From contig WELB01000089.1 in the NCBI GenBank assembly GCA_009602725.1, positions 439,399 to 495,383 on the forward strand: DNA of 55,985 nt, written 5' to 3'. Numbering within the stretch: position 1 is the stretch's first letter; every line of letters starts with the position of its first letter. The stretch comes from Spirogloea muscicola. Lineage: Eukaryota; Streptophyta; Zygnematophyceae; Spirogloeales; Spirogloeaceae. The translations under genes and the position numbers were made by a program. The notes beneath the pieces are model-generated. The model was given only the letters and a program-made list of their open reading frames with translations. It made no database searches and had not been told where the DNA came from. Of this stretch, positions 1-11,758 are shown one piece after another.

Positions 1-108
1 CGCCCTGCACGTTGATGAAGAGCCAATGCTTGCGAGCGCTGCAAACTAAGCGAGAGCCGCATTCTATAATATGCAACTAAGGCCTGCGGAATGCTGGAGT
101 GGCCCAAG
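1..108 (-). mobile_element. 3' coding tail of a non-LTR retrotransposon (5'-truncated, cut by window edge)
   Basis: The minus strand encodes a peptide containing YRMRLSLSLQRSQALA followed by LHQRAG. It is nearly the same as the peptide on the minus strand at about 50.93-51.03 kb and on the plus strand at about 8.01-8.08 kb. In the 8 kb copy it follows a segment resembling the C-terminal end of LINE ORF2 proteins. That assignment is inferred from the pattern of the C-terminal region, since no reverse transcriptase domain is visible here. The copy is cut by the start of the window. Confidence 0.5.
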
Positions 109-502
109 CAAGAGGAGAGGGGAGTTGGGAGCTCCCGCGGCGCTTCGGGTCGCCCCCGCCCGGCGGTTGGGCTAACGGCGTCCGGGCGGCCCCCCTCCTC
201 CCCCCCTCCCCCGCGGCCCCATCCTCCCTCCCCTCCCCGCCTCCTCCCTCTTCCTTTCTCTTTCAGCAATATAATCAAGATCCCCCCACTTAGTAGACTC
301 GGTTTGATTTCACAGCCTGGCTCTTAATACCAGATGCTGCTTTCTTCCTCTTGACCCCCTCCCCCGTCGGCCCACCTCCCTCCTCCTCGCCACCCTCCCC
401 CTCTCCCCTCCCGCCTTGCCCTCCCCCTCTTATCCTCCCTCCGCCGCTCCCATGCCCGCACCTGTGAATTCCACCCGAGCCCCGCCTGCCTCCACCTCTG
501 TC

Positions 503-573
503 GGCGGCGGCGGCGGCGGCGGCGGCGGCAGCGGCGGCAATTGCGGCGGCGGCTGCGGCGGCGGCGGCGGCGG
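503..573. repeat. CGG/GGC trinucleotide tract upstream of the first gene
   Basis: Nearly uninterrupted GGC units lie about 290 bases upstream of the first gene's ATG. Similar tracts occur near the starts of other genes in the window (34430-34462 by NOMO, 18736-18770 in the second large gene, 48632-48660 by the stress-protein exon). The tract is probably 5' untranslated or promoter DNA. Poly-Ala, poly-Gly and poly-Pro readings across it are not treated as coding. Confidence 0.7.
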
Positions 574-861
574 CCCTGCGTGCGGAACGGCCGTTCTCCG
601 AGTTGCAGAGAACATCCGGACTGAGGCAACCTTCCATTGCCGGCGTGATCGTGATCGCGTGATCTTCGCCGGATCATTGCCAGCGCTGCCAGCACCTGCT
701 CGCCTCCCGCATGCGGACGCGCTGCGGCTACCGTGCTGGTCGGACGTAGGAGCAGCTCGTCGGGCCCCCCATTAGGACGCGGAGATTGGCGACTGTTGCT
801 CGCCTTCCATAGTCTATCGTCCTTGCGCAGCTTCCGCCTGATCAGGCCGCTGGCTGCCGGC

Positions 862-3800
862 ATGGCGGCCGTCGGCCGCATTATCAAGATCAGGCCGGAC
901 GGCCTCGTGTATGCGGAGGTCAGCAACGACCCCAGTCAGAAGCACCTCCAAGTCTGTGAGATCGCGTCACCTCTGGAAGCTGTCCTGAGCGACTGCGACC
1001 TGCCAGAGCACCTGATCGCCATGGAGGTGGCCTCATCGGACTTCTGGAAGAACCTCATGCAGCAGCTCAAAGCCAAGGTGCGTCAGGGCGGGAGCGACGA
1101 CCACATCACCATGCTCATGGCAGGTGAGCTGCAGGCTGCTAGCATGCGCGTCGCATCTGGTGACATGCTGCTTACAGCCCTGGATTTCGATACACGACCT
1201 GATCAGGCTGAGCATGAGGAATGAGTGGCGCAACCAGCATATTGTCACGCTCCGAGTGCGTCCAAAGAGCTAGTCGTGCTGAGCTCGAGGTCAGTAGGCA
1301 GTCATATCGGTGGCACATGCCAGTAGCTTGCAGCTCTAAAGCCATGCGTACCTTGACACGAGCTTGCCTGCCTGACAGCTGAGCAATGCAAGTCACTAGA
1401 TGTCTGCATAGAATCTCAGCGAACATGGTTGGGCCTGTGTATGGGGCTACGATTGTCGAGGGAAGGTCGCCCACCATTGCCTGCCGTCTGCTCCCTGTGA
1501 CCTGCGCAGCACTTGCCATCGTAAAGCTGCGTTGGTTGGAGCAGGACAAGAGGGTTCTGACAGCTAATGCTGTAATGCACGTCGGTGAGCACGAAAGAAG
1601 TCGAAATTTGTCCATAGCTCTTCATCTCATGTGTGAGAGCGGCCACGTTTGTGGACGTCACTAGCTGCCATTGCCTTACTTGATAGCATGCCACAAGCTT
1701 AGCTGCTTAGCAGTAAGTGGCAGAAGGCTGCCCATACGGAACATGCCTCCGCACTCAGCTTTTGTCAATGTTCATGATCTGATCAAACGCACACTGCATG
1801 CAGAGGTCGTCCACCAGTGCACGACACTGTTCGCACAGTCCAAGAGCCCGAATGTCCTCAGCTGCCGCTTTCCAACGTCCTTCGACATGCTCCAGGTTGC
1901 GGAATCTGCTGGCCTCCCACTGCTAGACGACGAGGGCTCTTGCTGCTCCTCAGCGTCCATCCACATCTCTGACGACGGTGATCTGACACTGATAGTGGAC
2001 TCAAACAATGCAATCAATTCCAGCAGAGATATGCCTGTTAGCAGCTGCAAGCCGTCCTTCAGCATGGCCAAGTGGGAACAGGAGCGTGTCAATGGATTCG
2101 ACCTCTACGTGTACTGCTCTCACCTCCCGAAAACCACAGATACTTTGGTGCCACCTGACGGCCTGGATTCCAAGCACAAGGGCGGAAAGGAAGTGCATGA
2201 TGGGGTTCTACAGGCAGCTACAGAGTCAGCTGAGAAGGCCAGCGACAGCAGCAGAGCCCAGGTAGCACCTGCCAAGGGCACGCAAGCAGGACCGACAAGC
2301 GCTTTTGCAGTGACTGAGGAGCCGAGGTTGGACTCCGGGCTGCTGGCGGCCTCCCTCCTTGCACTCACAGCGTGGCCGTGGGACACGCCGGTCATTCAGC
2401 GGGTGAGCCGACCCTCATCCCAGGTGGCCGATGGCACTGTATATTGAGAGGCTGTGTACATGGCCTTACTTTGTTATTTGCTTTTGAAGGTTTGCAGAAG
2501 TTCTCCAACTGTAGATGGCGTGTGCGTGGACAGTGATGCATGGACATGCTACATATGTGTGGTAGTTATGTCTAGGTGACTGAGGTTAATAAGTAAAAGT
2601 GACTTAGGCCTAGCAAGCGTTGTGTCACGCCGTGTACCATTGAAGAACTGAAATTGCTCCTATGGACAACTGCAGATGAGGCCAAGGTCTCAATCGCGAG
2701 AATCTCCGAGACCTGTTCCCGTAGAAGGCCAGAGACAACCGCAAAGCGGCCAGGGTGGTATCTGGAAGTCGCTTTCACTGCAGAAGCAGGCCAGCATATT
2801 GCCAATCAGCAGGAGCCGGAGCTTGCAAGACGAGGATGTGGCCGCGCTAGGTGACTCCTCCGGCCCGCTGCACGCAGCAGGCAAGTTGCAGCTGCCGGCT
2901 GCCAATGGCAACCGCTGGAGCTTCATTGAGCAGCTGATCTCCAAAACCCTGCCATCGGTGTCGACCAAGCTGACGGCATCCCGGACCACGCCGCAGACGC
3001 CACAGGCGGTGACACCCAAGCTGGGGACGCCTAACCCGTCTCAGACAGCGGCATCGTCACCACGGGCCCTGGCGAGGGCCGACAGTGCAGGTCCTTTGTT
3101 GGAAGCCAGCACGCGGTGGCAGCGCCTCATGTCGCCAAAAGAGCTCCACTCGCCAAGCAAGGTCACGGTGGACATAGCCAAGAGCACAGACAAGCCGTCC
3201 TCGTTGTCTGGCCTCCTCACGCCCACGAAGAAGCCCATGTCATGCGCGTCACCCAGCGCAGCGGACCACAACAGGCTGGTTGATCATCCAGAGCCCACGT
3301 ACTACCGAGGAGATGCCAGTCCACCGACGGTTGTGAAGCCTGCACAAGATGGCTTCAAAGCCACGAAAACTCCTGCTTGTGAGTACCTCCACTTGCAGCA
3401 TTTCACGACCCAAGCGACTGGCCATATGTGATCCTGCTGCACTGTAACCCTGGCGAGCACTGCGTCGGGCCTGACCTCTTCGGTCCTGCAAGCTGACCAA
3501 GTCAAGGGACTCCTGTGCAGCCGTCTGCGACCTGGACTGGGAGTCGAGGGATGCCTACTGGGCTACGACAGGCGAGTGGAAGCCGCGCCAGGACGCGGGG
3601 CCGCGAGAGGAGTGGACCGAGTGGGGTGCAGTGGACGAGGAGGTGCTGAAGCATGAGATGCAAGCGGAGACCAAGGCGGACCCGCTAGCACCACCCATAA
3701 CGACGTCGGCAGCAGTCATAGAGGACGAAGATGATGAAGTAGCTGCAGTTTGTGGCTGCTTTGGCAGGCGTAGGCCAGCCAAGCTGGGCAGTTCGCAGAC

Positions 3801-4059
3801 GGCGAATCCTCTATCGAAGCGCAGCTTGCCGCGAGGCCCTGTTGGCGCCTCTCCACGGCGGCAGTCGGAGGCATCGTCGGCGGTGGCCTCGCCAATTGCC
3901 ACCAGCAGCCCCCAGCCGTCGCCGTTGGAGCCACCGCTGGCTGTGATGCCATACCAGCTCTCTGCGCTGCACTCCCCCACGTTCTCTCTCAAGGTCGTGG
4001 AGCTTGACAACAAGGTGCTGAGCCAGCTGCTGCAGCAGGCAGCCCCGCCCTTACCTTGA
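862..4059 (+). CDS. Uncharacterised 730-residue protein (4 exons)
   Basis: I do not recognise the family. Exons read 862-1123, 1714-2402, 2676-3378 and 3521-4059. All junctions are GT-AG with matching phase, and the sum is exactly 731 codons. The start is the ATG at 862, which opens MAAVGRIIKIRPDG. The exon 2 acceptor could be one codon earlier (1711). Residues 1-300 look folded (exon 1 plus a stretch around FVNVHDLIKRTLHAEVV). A long Ser/Thr/Pro-rich, probably disordered middle follows. Near residue 560 there is a Trp-rich conserved-looking block (DLDWESRDAYW, then GEWKPR and EEWTEW), and then an acidic segment and a basic Ser/Pro tail. No signal peptide or membrane segment is seen. It converges on the plastid terminal oxidase gene. 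A nuclear scaffold or regulatory protein is conceivable but not supported by any motif I can name. Confidence 0.7.
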
Positions 4060-5210
4060 AGCTGGAGGCGGCCTCATGGTTTGCACCTCCTAGCTTGCTC
4101 TGACCAAACCCTTCGTGCTATTTGGAGTGCCGGTGCAGCATGGAGCTCCTGCCTCAAGTGCTCTTGCACTGCAGGAACTGCCCCCGCGAAATGGACGCGA
4201 GTGACTCCGGAATATGACTCATATCAATAGACTAAGCTTTTTGACTCTCCTGCAGACATTTATCCACTGCTATTGACTACAGGTTGCCATGCTCCTGTAT
4301 GTAGCAGCCACTCTGCTGAGTCGATTGTCTTTCACGGCCAGGCTTCCCTGTAGACCTTATTCATGCTTGGCTAAGAGCCACCAACTTTTGATGAGCTTTC
4401 CATTCCTGCCTGAGCGAGAAGACAAATGACGGCCGGCAGTCTCAATCTCAAAGCTGGGATTGAGTGTTGGTCTCAACAGCTTGTTGACAAGAGGTACGGC
4501 GCCTAATAAGAGCTTGTGGGGCATGGAAGTTGTCTACAACAAGCTCATACAAAATACGTTCAACACCTTGTCATTCATGCTGGGACTGGCCAAGTCAAGC
4601 TCCACAATCACTCAGCCCCTTGGCAGAGCCCATTTCAGTAGGGATTCCCTCCAGAGGGGAAGAAAAAAGTTCCAGGCAACAACCAAACAGGCTGTCAGTG
4701 TATACTCTGACCCACTCGGCGGTGTCAGTAATATGTGGGCTGTGGAAGTCGAGCACTGCAAGGCATGACAATGCTTGCTTGCATACACACATGACAACGG
4801 CAGAAGAAGCAGCCACTGACGTTACTGCCAAGGTCAGACTGTATAGGAAAAGGCAGTGTCATTTCATACCCCTGCCTGGATCTTACACGAGAATACAATA
4901 CAATACTCGAAATGTGCTGCACTCATGTGAGTGCAGCTGAATTATGTGGGCCTTGCTGGCCAGGCCAGCTGCCACACACAAATACCAAAAAGCAAACCAA
5001 AATCATTAAAGACGCTGCACACTGCACAATGTAAAGTTCAACAAGGTCGGAGAAGGAAGATAAGGGGCTCCTGTGCTGGCCTGGACAGCCTCAGCAGAAC
5101 CCTTCGGGGCCCTGCAGCGCCTGCTGGAACCCGCACGACATGCAACTTGTCGCTCTCCTTGGAAGCTCGTTGCCTGAGCTGCAAGAGTACTAGTACACAT
5201 GACCATGACC
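4060..5210. other. Convergent intergenic region
   Basis: This is the space between two converging genes and should hold both 3' untranslated regions. Short open frames exist on both strands, but none shows a recognisable domain or consistent splice signals. TGTAA, the usual chlorophyte polyadenylation signal, appears for example at 5031 on the plus strand. No RNA gene or repeat was recognised. Confidence 0.5.
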
Positions 5211-6754
5211 TCAGCCTTTGGTCTCCACCGATTTGGCGGTCTGAGCAGCTGAGTACTTGAGCCGGTTGGGGCTGATGATGGGGCTGTCCAGCCGCTGGCA
5301 TGCAGACATAGTCTTCACGTGCTCGTGCTCGTCATCCTGACAAACCATGGAGTACCAGAGAAGGAGCCTTTTAGTGAGGCCGCCTCCGGTGAAAAGCAGG
5401 AAGCACAGAAGTGTCATGTACTGAGCAACAGGGATCAAGCCAGTCATATCTAGTTGTACCCAGTATACTGGAGACTGCAGACGGGCAATATGCTCACCCT
5501 TATGGCGCAGAAAACATCATACAGGCTCTCAATCTTTGGGCGCCGAGACTCTGGCACTTGCGCCGTCTGGAACTCGTCAAACCTGCAGCAGGGAGATCCA
5601 TGCAGCTCGTTAGCTTTCAGCTCACACTTCTGAAGTGAGCCGCAAAGCTATACAAAGACAAGAGCGCCCTTTGGAAGATATTGCTGCACTGCATAGCAAG
5701 ACAGTCCAAGTTGACCAGATTCATTAGTTTTATTCATAGTGCTTCCAATGGGCATCCACTTCTGCACACCAAAGCCTCAAGCATTATATAGACGTGCAGC
5801 AGAGAGACCTCAGGTTTACAGGCAGGGAGAGCAATCACTCACATGTAGAGGTCCTGGCCACCGTAGTACGCCAGAGCCACCGGCGATGGTGGGAGCTTCT
5901 TGAGCAACTTCTCGTTTTCGTCAACGAACTCGCCGTACGTATCGACTGTGTCAAGTGAGAGTGACCCCAGCATCAGTCGGCTCTTGGAGCTGCAAAGGGA
6001 AGCATCTATCAGTCTACATAAGGATAATTGACTGCAGCGTCTATATCATAGTGCTGGAAGGTGCACAGCAACTTCTTGCAATTGGTTGGTGCCCCTGACC
6101 TGCGTGCATTTCGATGAGCTCCGAGAAATTGTAAGCCACCTTGGGGGACACGAGGAACATGAAGTTCAAGATCTGCACAAGCAAAGGCCGCCACTGATGA
6201 CATCACTTCTTTCAAGGTGCAGCATGCGTCCTCGCTGTGCCCACAGAGCTGGTATTAGTGTCAGTGAGGGGTACGACAAAGATAGGATATTGCAGCTTCC
6301 TTAGGCTTCTTCCCTCATACACTGTCTGCTCTTCATGAGATGTGTATTGCTCAGGGGCCGAGTTCAAAAGCTTACACAAGACAATGTGTGAGAAAGCAAT
6401 GCTACAATGACTGATTCATGTAGTAAATGCTGACACTCTTTCCAGGCATCAAGAGAAGCGCATGTACCCAATAGTAGAAAAAGGCAGCGTGCTGAGCGAA
6501 GAAGCGGTCTATCCACAGCTGATCGCCTCCCAGCGATTCCATGATCTTTAGGTGGTGCATCTCGTTCCATTCCTGTGACACAGTACGCTCGGAGGCTACG
6601 TTACAAGGCACAGTAGTGGTGCCAACTAGCCGCAGCCATCACTTAGCTTGGAAACGGCCACAATGCAGACAGGCTGGTGCAGGCCAGCGAAGGCGCTGGC
6701 GATGCACTAACCTCTGCAAAGTGCACCTTGCGAACCTCTGCGCCGACCCGCCAC
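5211..6754 (-). CDS. PTOX: Plastid terminal oxidase (IMMUTANS-type), 5' exons missing
   Basis: This is the di-iron plastoquinol oxidase of the plastid, which passes electrons from plastoquinol to oxygen in carotenoid synthesis and chlororespiration. Minus-strand exons are 6754-6712, 6572-6468, 6172-6100, 5945-5843, 5582-5498 and 5336-5211, giving 177 residues with all phases closing. Iron ligands of the alternative-oxidase family are visible: the ExxH in EEWNEMHH, the Glu in [10 protein letters not shown] and the final ExxH in [10 protein letters not shown]. The PTOX-typical [15 protein letters not shown] and LYDVF blocks are present. The first ligand helix (the ETxARxPYF region) and the transit peptide are absent. 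The sequence upstream runs into a (GT)157 tract and an N at 7258, so the 5' half is probably lost in an assembly gap rather than deleted. The Arabidopsis relative is IMMUTANS. Confidence 0.93.
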
Positions 6755-6941
6755 CTGGCAGCACCAAAAGGTATGTCAGCGGTAATGATCATGGCGCAAA
6801 GCCTGGGCCAACAGGCATGGAGCAAAAATCACTGCAGCGCTGATGTGCAGTGGCAAGACCGGTGATGAAATTGATCATTGAGAGTCGAGTTTGCGAGTGT
6901 GTGTTCATGATCAAGGTTTAGGGTATAGTGTTCTAGTTCGT

Positions 6942-7257
<316 letters not shown>

Positions 7258-7258
7258 N
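7258..7258. other. Single N, probable collapsed assembly gap
   Basis: The base is undetermined and lies at the end of the GT tract. PTOX loses continuity here. The following 500 bases are GC-rich and do not contain the missing exons. Confidence 0.8.
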
Positions 7259-7259
7259 C

Positions 7260-7790
7260 AAGAGCCTGCTACAGCAGCTCTCAGGAGCAGCGTTGCGACT
7301 TCAAGCGCTGGCGGTGCGCGGCAGACGGCTCAGTCGCATGAGATTGGAGGCCGGACCAACACGGAGTGACCTTGTCCTTGCCGTCCCGCCGTCGCAGCGG
7401 CGGCACTCCAGCAAGGTGATGATGGAGGCCCCCACTGCCGGCCGTGAATGCTGCTGCGATGGGGGGTGGCGGCCGACGTCCGCTTCTAAGAAGCGCGACC
7501 GCAGTGGCTTCAGGCGGGAGAAGGCGGCGGCGGCGAGCGGCGGCGGTGGCGGAGGAAATGGCGGCGGAGGCGGCGGCGGTCCCGCCGCGATCAGCGGGGC
7601 GCCTGGGAGGCAGACTGCGTGGGGCTTCAAGGCACCAGACATTGAGCCCAGGGGCTACTTGAGTCGTTCGTGTGCTGTGGCGCCTCTCATCAGGCACCCC
7701 TCAAGCTCTGTTCACTCTTCCCGGGCTGGCCAACACAGCCGTCGGCCTCTTCTGTGATGTACATCTTTCCAATGTGCTCACCTTCTGACT
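7260..7790. other. GC-rich stretch with no assignable gene
   Basis: Open frames exist on both strands, for example 113 codons on the minus strand from 7642 to 7301 starting MSGALKPHAVCLPGAP. They are dominated by a CCG/GGC tract (about 7530-7580) and match no family I know. The minus frame could be the start of a gene, even a plastid leader, but I cannot support it. Confidence 0.3.
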
Positions 7791-7794
7791 TGGC

Positions 7795-8330
7795 CACTCA
7801 GGCCCCCCCATCACTACACACGGCCAAACACGCCGATCACCCGGCTACAGATGAATTCGTCCCCCTGGCTGTGGACGTGCACGGGGCTCTTGGGTCCCAG
7901 TGGCTCGACCTGCTGGCCAGGCTTGCGCGGCGCGCTCTGTGTCCCGTAGGCGCGGCGAGCCGGCTGACTTCAACGCAGCTGGCTCGTGGGCTCAGGTATA
8001 TCGTATGAGGTTGTCAGTATCTCTCCAGCGGTCCATGGCCCACGCTCTGCATCTGCGTGCTGGCCGTGCTCTCGCTGCGGCCTCCGGCTTTTGTCAGGGG
8101 GATAGTTTCCCGGCATGCTAGTCTGTCGGATCTGAGGCTACTCACTCGTACCTACTGAGTGATCCATCCTCCCCCTGTTTTTCAATAGCATCCTCAGGCC
8201 CCTTTGTGGCTGCTCACCGCTCTTAGGCCCCTCCAAACCTTTGTCAATTCTTTTTGGGCTGGCTTTTCGCAGCCCTTGCCCCCATTGGGAGTGCCACTTC
8301 TTCTTCACACACTCCACTTTCCAACTGGAA
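7795..8330 (+). mobile_element. 5'-truncated non-LTR retrotransposon 3' end with UTR hairpin
   Basis: The plus strand encodes DEFVPLAVDVHGALGSQWLD, which resembles the segment near the C-terminus of LINE ORF2 proteins. After a frameshift near 7950 it continues as VYRMRLSVSLQRS, RAGRALAAASGF and a stop at about 8119. An untranslated tail follows with the family hairpin, a GGCTGGC stem with AGCCC after it, at about 8250-8285. The peptide and the tail recur at 49.3-49.5, 50.9-51.0 and 53.8-54.0 kb (minus). The frameshift and missing 5' portion show a dead copy. That it is a LINE is inferred from the protein pattern. Confidence 0.6.
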
Positions 8331-8640
8331 GAAAGGGCTCGCCCATTGAGGATAGGGGCTGGAAGAGCCAGCCCAAAAAAGAATGAACAAAGTACGAGAA
8401 AGAGAAGGCGCAAGGTGCGCATGAAGTTGAAAGGGAGGCCAATTCTGGCCTTACGAATGAATGTCCTTTTGACTGGGTAATAAGCTGGCTAAGGGGAACT
8501 GGAAGAGCATGATTCTCTCAAAGAGCGGCCAGATTGACTGGTGGCTATGAGAGGCCGCCAGCCCAAAGGAATGGACAAGGTCTGAAGGAGCCGGATGGTG
8601 CGGAACATTCTCAAGGCAGCTCACTATTCTTAACGACGGT
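8330..8640 (-). mobile_element. Two inverted copies of the hairpin 3' tail
   Basis: At about 8335-8400 an element tail lies in the opposite orientation to the previous copy (GCTCGCCCATTGAGGATA, then a GGCTGGAAGAGCCAGCC hairpin). It makes an inverted pair with the unit at 8245-8300. A second minus-oriented tail lies at about 8530-8600 (CTGGTGGCTATGAG, then CCAGCCCAAAGGAATGGAC). Between them at 8408-8495 is another stretch that recurs at 50783-50850. No coding potential is visible. Confidence 0.55.
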
Positions 8641-9378
8641 TGTCACCAAGGCCTGCTGGATTAGGGCGACTGCATCTCAGGGGCGATCGAGGCGGAAACA
8701 CGCGACCAGGTGGCGCCTCTTCACGCTGTCCAAGTGGCTCGCCCAGGCTGCGTGCAGGATGTGATGCTGACGGGGCCATACTTTCATGACACTGACGACC
8801 GCGGGAGGGGGGTGGAGTCATTTGTGATTTCGTCAAAAAGGGGGCAAAATGGAGGGCCCCGCCGAAGCGGGCGAAGGGGCTTTGCCCCCAACAGCGGCGG
8901 CTTGGTAAAACGACAGTGACAACAAGGAAAGCGGGGTTGCCTTTTGGGGGAAGCGCCCCGCGCCCTTATCTGGGCACGCGATCTGCGACCAATGGGGGGC
9001 CGGCGCGGCGGCCGCCCATTGGCGCGCCCCGACGGGGGGGGATCGATCAACTGCTGCGCTTCCCCCCCGGCGCAACAGCTCGGTGCAGACCAAACCAGCC
9101 GACGCTGCCGCCGCCCCCCTCGACGCCGCCGCCGCCGTCGTCGCCGCCGCCGCCGCCGCCACCGCCGCCGCCGCCATGGCTGCGCTCTCGTCGCCGCTCT
9201 GGGTGACGGGCGGTGCCACTTGTACTGTTGCGTGCTTTACAGACTTTCGAACCCTAACGGCGCCGTCACCGTGGCCGTGACCCGGGCGCTTAACCCTGAC
9301 TATGGCCCTGACCGCGTCTTAGTCCGCTAACCCGCGAAGCTCTGGTCCTCCGGGAGGTGGCGCGTGTCGACGACGGCC
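8640..9378. other. GC-rich intergenic DNA upstream of the DUF1475 gene
   Basis: No gene was recognised. It contains a CCG/GCC tract (about 9100-9178) of the kind found near other gene starts here. It lies just upstream of the ATG at 9379, so it is probably promoter and 5' untranslated sequence. Open frames in it are low-complexity Ala, Pro or Arg runs. Confidence 0.4.
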
Positions 9379-10874
9379 ATGGCGGCGTTGGCGGCCGCGC
9401 GGGCGGCCGCCTTCACGCTCGCGGCGGCCATGGCGTGCGCCGTCGCGTATACCTGCGCCACGGACGGCTCGCCATTCCGCACCGACATCCTCACCCCGTG
9501 CGCCTCTGCCGCCTTCGCCGCCGGCTGACCGTGTGCCCCGAGAGAAGCAAGATGGGATGTGCTGGCTGTGAGAGGCCAGCCAGAGAATCGTGGACAAATC
9601 CCATAGGAGATGATACGAAAGTGGCTCAACTGAAAGCTCAGGATCACTCAGGAAGTCAAGTGAGGCACTGACGTGGGCGCCCAGTGCCTCACTCGACTCG
9701 ACGTGGGCGCCCACGAAGTCCTTCCGTGGCATTGGCGGCCTGACCGGGCCTGGAGCTGCCGTCCGTTGCCCGTCGCCGCAGGTGGATGAAGGCGACGCTG
9801 CTCGACTTCTACCTCAACGTGGCCGTCCTCATTGTGAGTGCACCGCCTTGGCCGGCTTGCCCGAACGCCGCTGCCCTCCAGCCCCGCTGCCGCCCTTCAC
9901 CAGCTATCTGCCTGTGGTCAGTTCACAAGGTGGGGCCTGGCCGATGGCTGCTTGTCCCAGAGGGGTCTGATAGCCTTAGTTGAGGGAGGAGGATGCGCGC
10001 CAGCCCGGGCTGCATTTGCTACTCTTACCCCCTCACGTGGGGCCTTTCGTTGGGCCACCTGTGAACTGATCCCAAGCGAGCAAGACCTCTCCACTACCAC
10101 CTGAGACCGTGGTCGCTGAGACAGTGCAGCTGCTCATGAATCCTGTCGGCTGCCAGATCAGGAATGACCCAGCTGCATTGTGTGTTGGTCATCTGACCCT
10201 TCTCCTCAGGCGCAGGCAGCCCCCGTGCCGTGGCCCCCGCTGAAACCCCGTCAAATACTCTTCAGATGTTGGACCAAGGGGAGATGAAAGAGTAATGAAG
10301 GAGTAGTGAAGTTGGTGCTTGGTCACAAGCGCTAAGTTGCCAGGGTCTGGAGCTAATTGAGCTGCCATTCAGATTGTTAAGACGTTGTAAAGGTCTGGGC
10401 ATCAGTCTTCAGCACCGCCGAGGGTGGCAGCAGGGTGTCCCCTCAACATGACACGCTGAAGGGTCCTCCTGAGCTGCTCTGTCTTGCTGCTGCACTACAG
10501 TGCTGGGTGCTGTACAAGGAGGACAGCTGGCTCGCTGGCGCTGCATGGAGCATCGGCCTCATTTGCCTCGGCAGGTGAAACTCCCGCTGATCAGCAACCT
10601 TGGCAGAGCCGCCACAGGAAGTTGCCACAGCAGCTTGCGAGCTCTACATCAGATATGGCTCTTGCTGTGACAGCTGAACAAGCATGGTCACCTTCTCGCA
10701 GCATTGCCACGTACACCTACATTGGTGTCCAGCTCTTGAAGCTTGGCCCTGGCGACCCGCTGCACGTGATCCTGCTCAAGGAGCGGCATGCCAGGTATGG
10801 ACCGTGTGCCTACTATGCTGCCTGACCTAAGCCATAATCTTGACTGTTCCAGACTGCCAGTGCCTTCAAGCTGA
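9379..10874 (+). CDS. DUF1475 family small membrane protein
   Basis: Function is unknown. The family (DUF1475) is found in plants and algae. Exons read 9379-9497, 9782-9833, 10501-10574, 10702-10794 and 10853-10874, all GT-AG with matching phase, giving 119 residues. Landmarks in order are an Ala-rich hydrophobic first segment, AYTCATDGSPFRTDILTP, then WMKATLLDFYLNVAVLI (second hydrophobic segment), CWVLYKEDSW, a third hydrophobic segment around WSIGLICLG, then YTYIGVQLLKLGPGDP and a short tail. It looks like a three- to four-helix membrane protein. The last exon, only seven codons, is the least certain. Intron 1 carries a retrotransposon hairpin fragment. Confidence 0.8.
9553..9602 (-). mobile_element. 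Hairpin element fragment inside intron 1 of the DUF1475 gene
   Basis: Minus-oriented family core: GGCTGTGAGAGGCCAGCC followed by a decayed form of the GAATGGACAA block. It lies wholly within the intron 9498-9781. A perfect 10-base inverted repeat (9660-9669 with 9683-9692) follows in the same intron. Confidence 0.55.
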
Positions 10875-11758
10875 CAAGACAATGTATGCAGGAGTCAATG
10901 AAACAATGTACCAGTACCTGCCATTTGGCAAGTCTGACAGTCTGCTGAACAACAAAGCGAGCAGCAGCATGAGTGAGCCCTCAGAGGGATACTGAAAACG
11001 GACTTGGGCACAGTCGCACAGTATTGACTTGCTGACCCCAGCAAGCGCTGTTGTGGCGCGTCTGTGGCAGCAAAGGTGGCCGAGCCACAAGCTGGGCCCG
11101 GACTCAGCTGACATCAATTCTGCTTGAGGACGCATAAGCACACCTCCCCAGGCCACGTGATGCCGCGCCTGCCATGCAACACCTGAGCAGAAGTCTTTGG
11201 TGGTCGCCTATCTCTTGAAATCTAAGGTCCATCTTTCTAGCCCTTCAGCTTTGAGGTAAGCTGTCCTGAAGAGTTGTGTGAAGCCGTGCTTTTCTGGCAC
11301 GTCTAATCTGTCAAGCCAGAGCCCAAATTCCGCACGTGCCTTCAGTGAAGTACGTGTTGACTTCGCCACCATGTTGGTTTCTGTCACCACTGCAAGCCAA
11401 GTTTATACGACAGCTGCCGCATGCAAGTGCGGCAGCATGAAGACCTGTACCATCCAAAGTGATATACATATGTGATTTTTAGCAGTAGGGTCAGTAAGAA
11501 CTATGAATATACATTGTTGTCTTGTTTTTGCAATTACTGGCCTCAGCATCCTTGCTGTTCAAAGTGCCCACCTGAAGCTCCACAAGCTGCTAGCAAGCGC
11601 TGCAGAGGGGCTTTTATAAGGATGCATGTGCTAAATCACTGGTACATGGGTGGCCATCATGCTGACGAGCGGCGCTCGGAAAACCACCAAGGCCTCTCAT
11701 CCTGGTCCCGGTCACCATGAGCAGCGTCCAGTTGGGCGCTAGCAGGCCAGTAGCACTG
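10875..11758. other. Convergent intergenic region
   Basis: This separates the convergent DUF1475 and DUF3172 genes. It holds only short, unrecognised open frames on both strands, and no repeats or RNA genes were recognised. The two 3' untranslated regions should lie here. Confidence 0.45.

Noticed and set aside
324-926. Arg/Gly/Ala-rich open frames over the CGG tract on the minus strand
   Set aside because: Low-complexity shadows of a trinucleotide repeat and of the opposing first exon. No domain or splice support.
1386-1664. 92-codon open frame inside the first gene
   Set aside because: It falls in intron 1. Adding it breaks the reading phase between exons 1 and 2, and it has no recognisable content.
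7900-8480. Read at first as small host genes with related N-terminal peptides
   Set aside because: The same peptide occurs at several loci with frameshifts and truncations, linked to a repeat tail, so it is a mobile-element relic.
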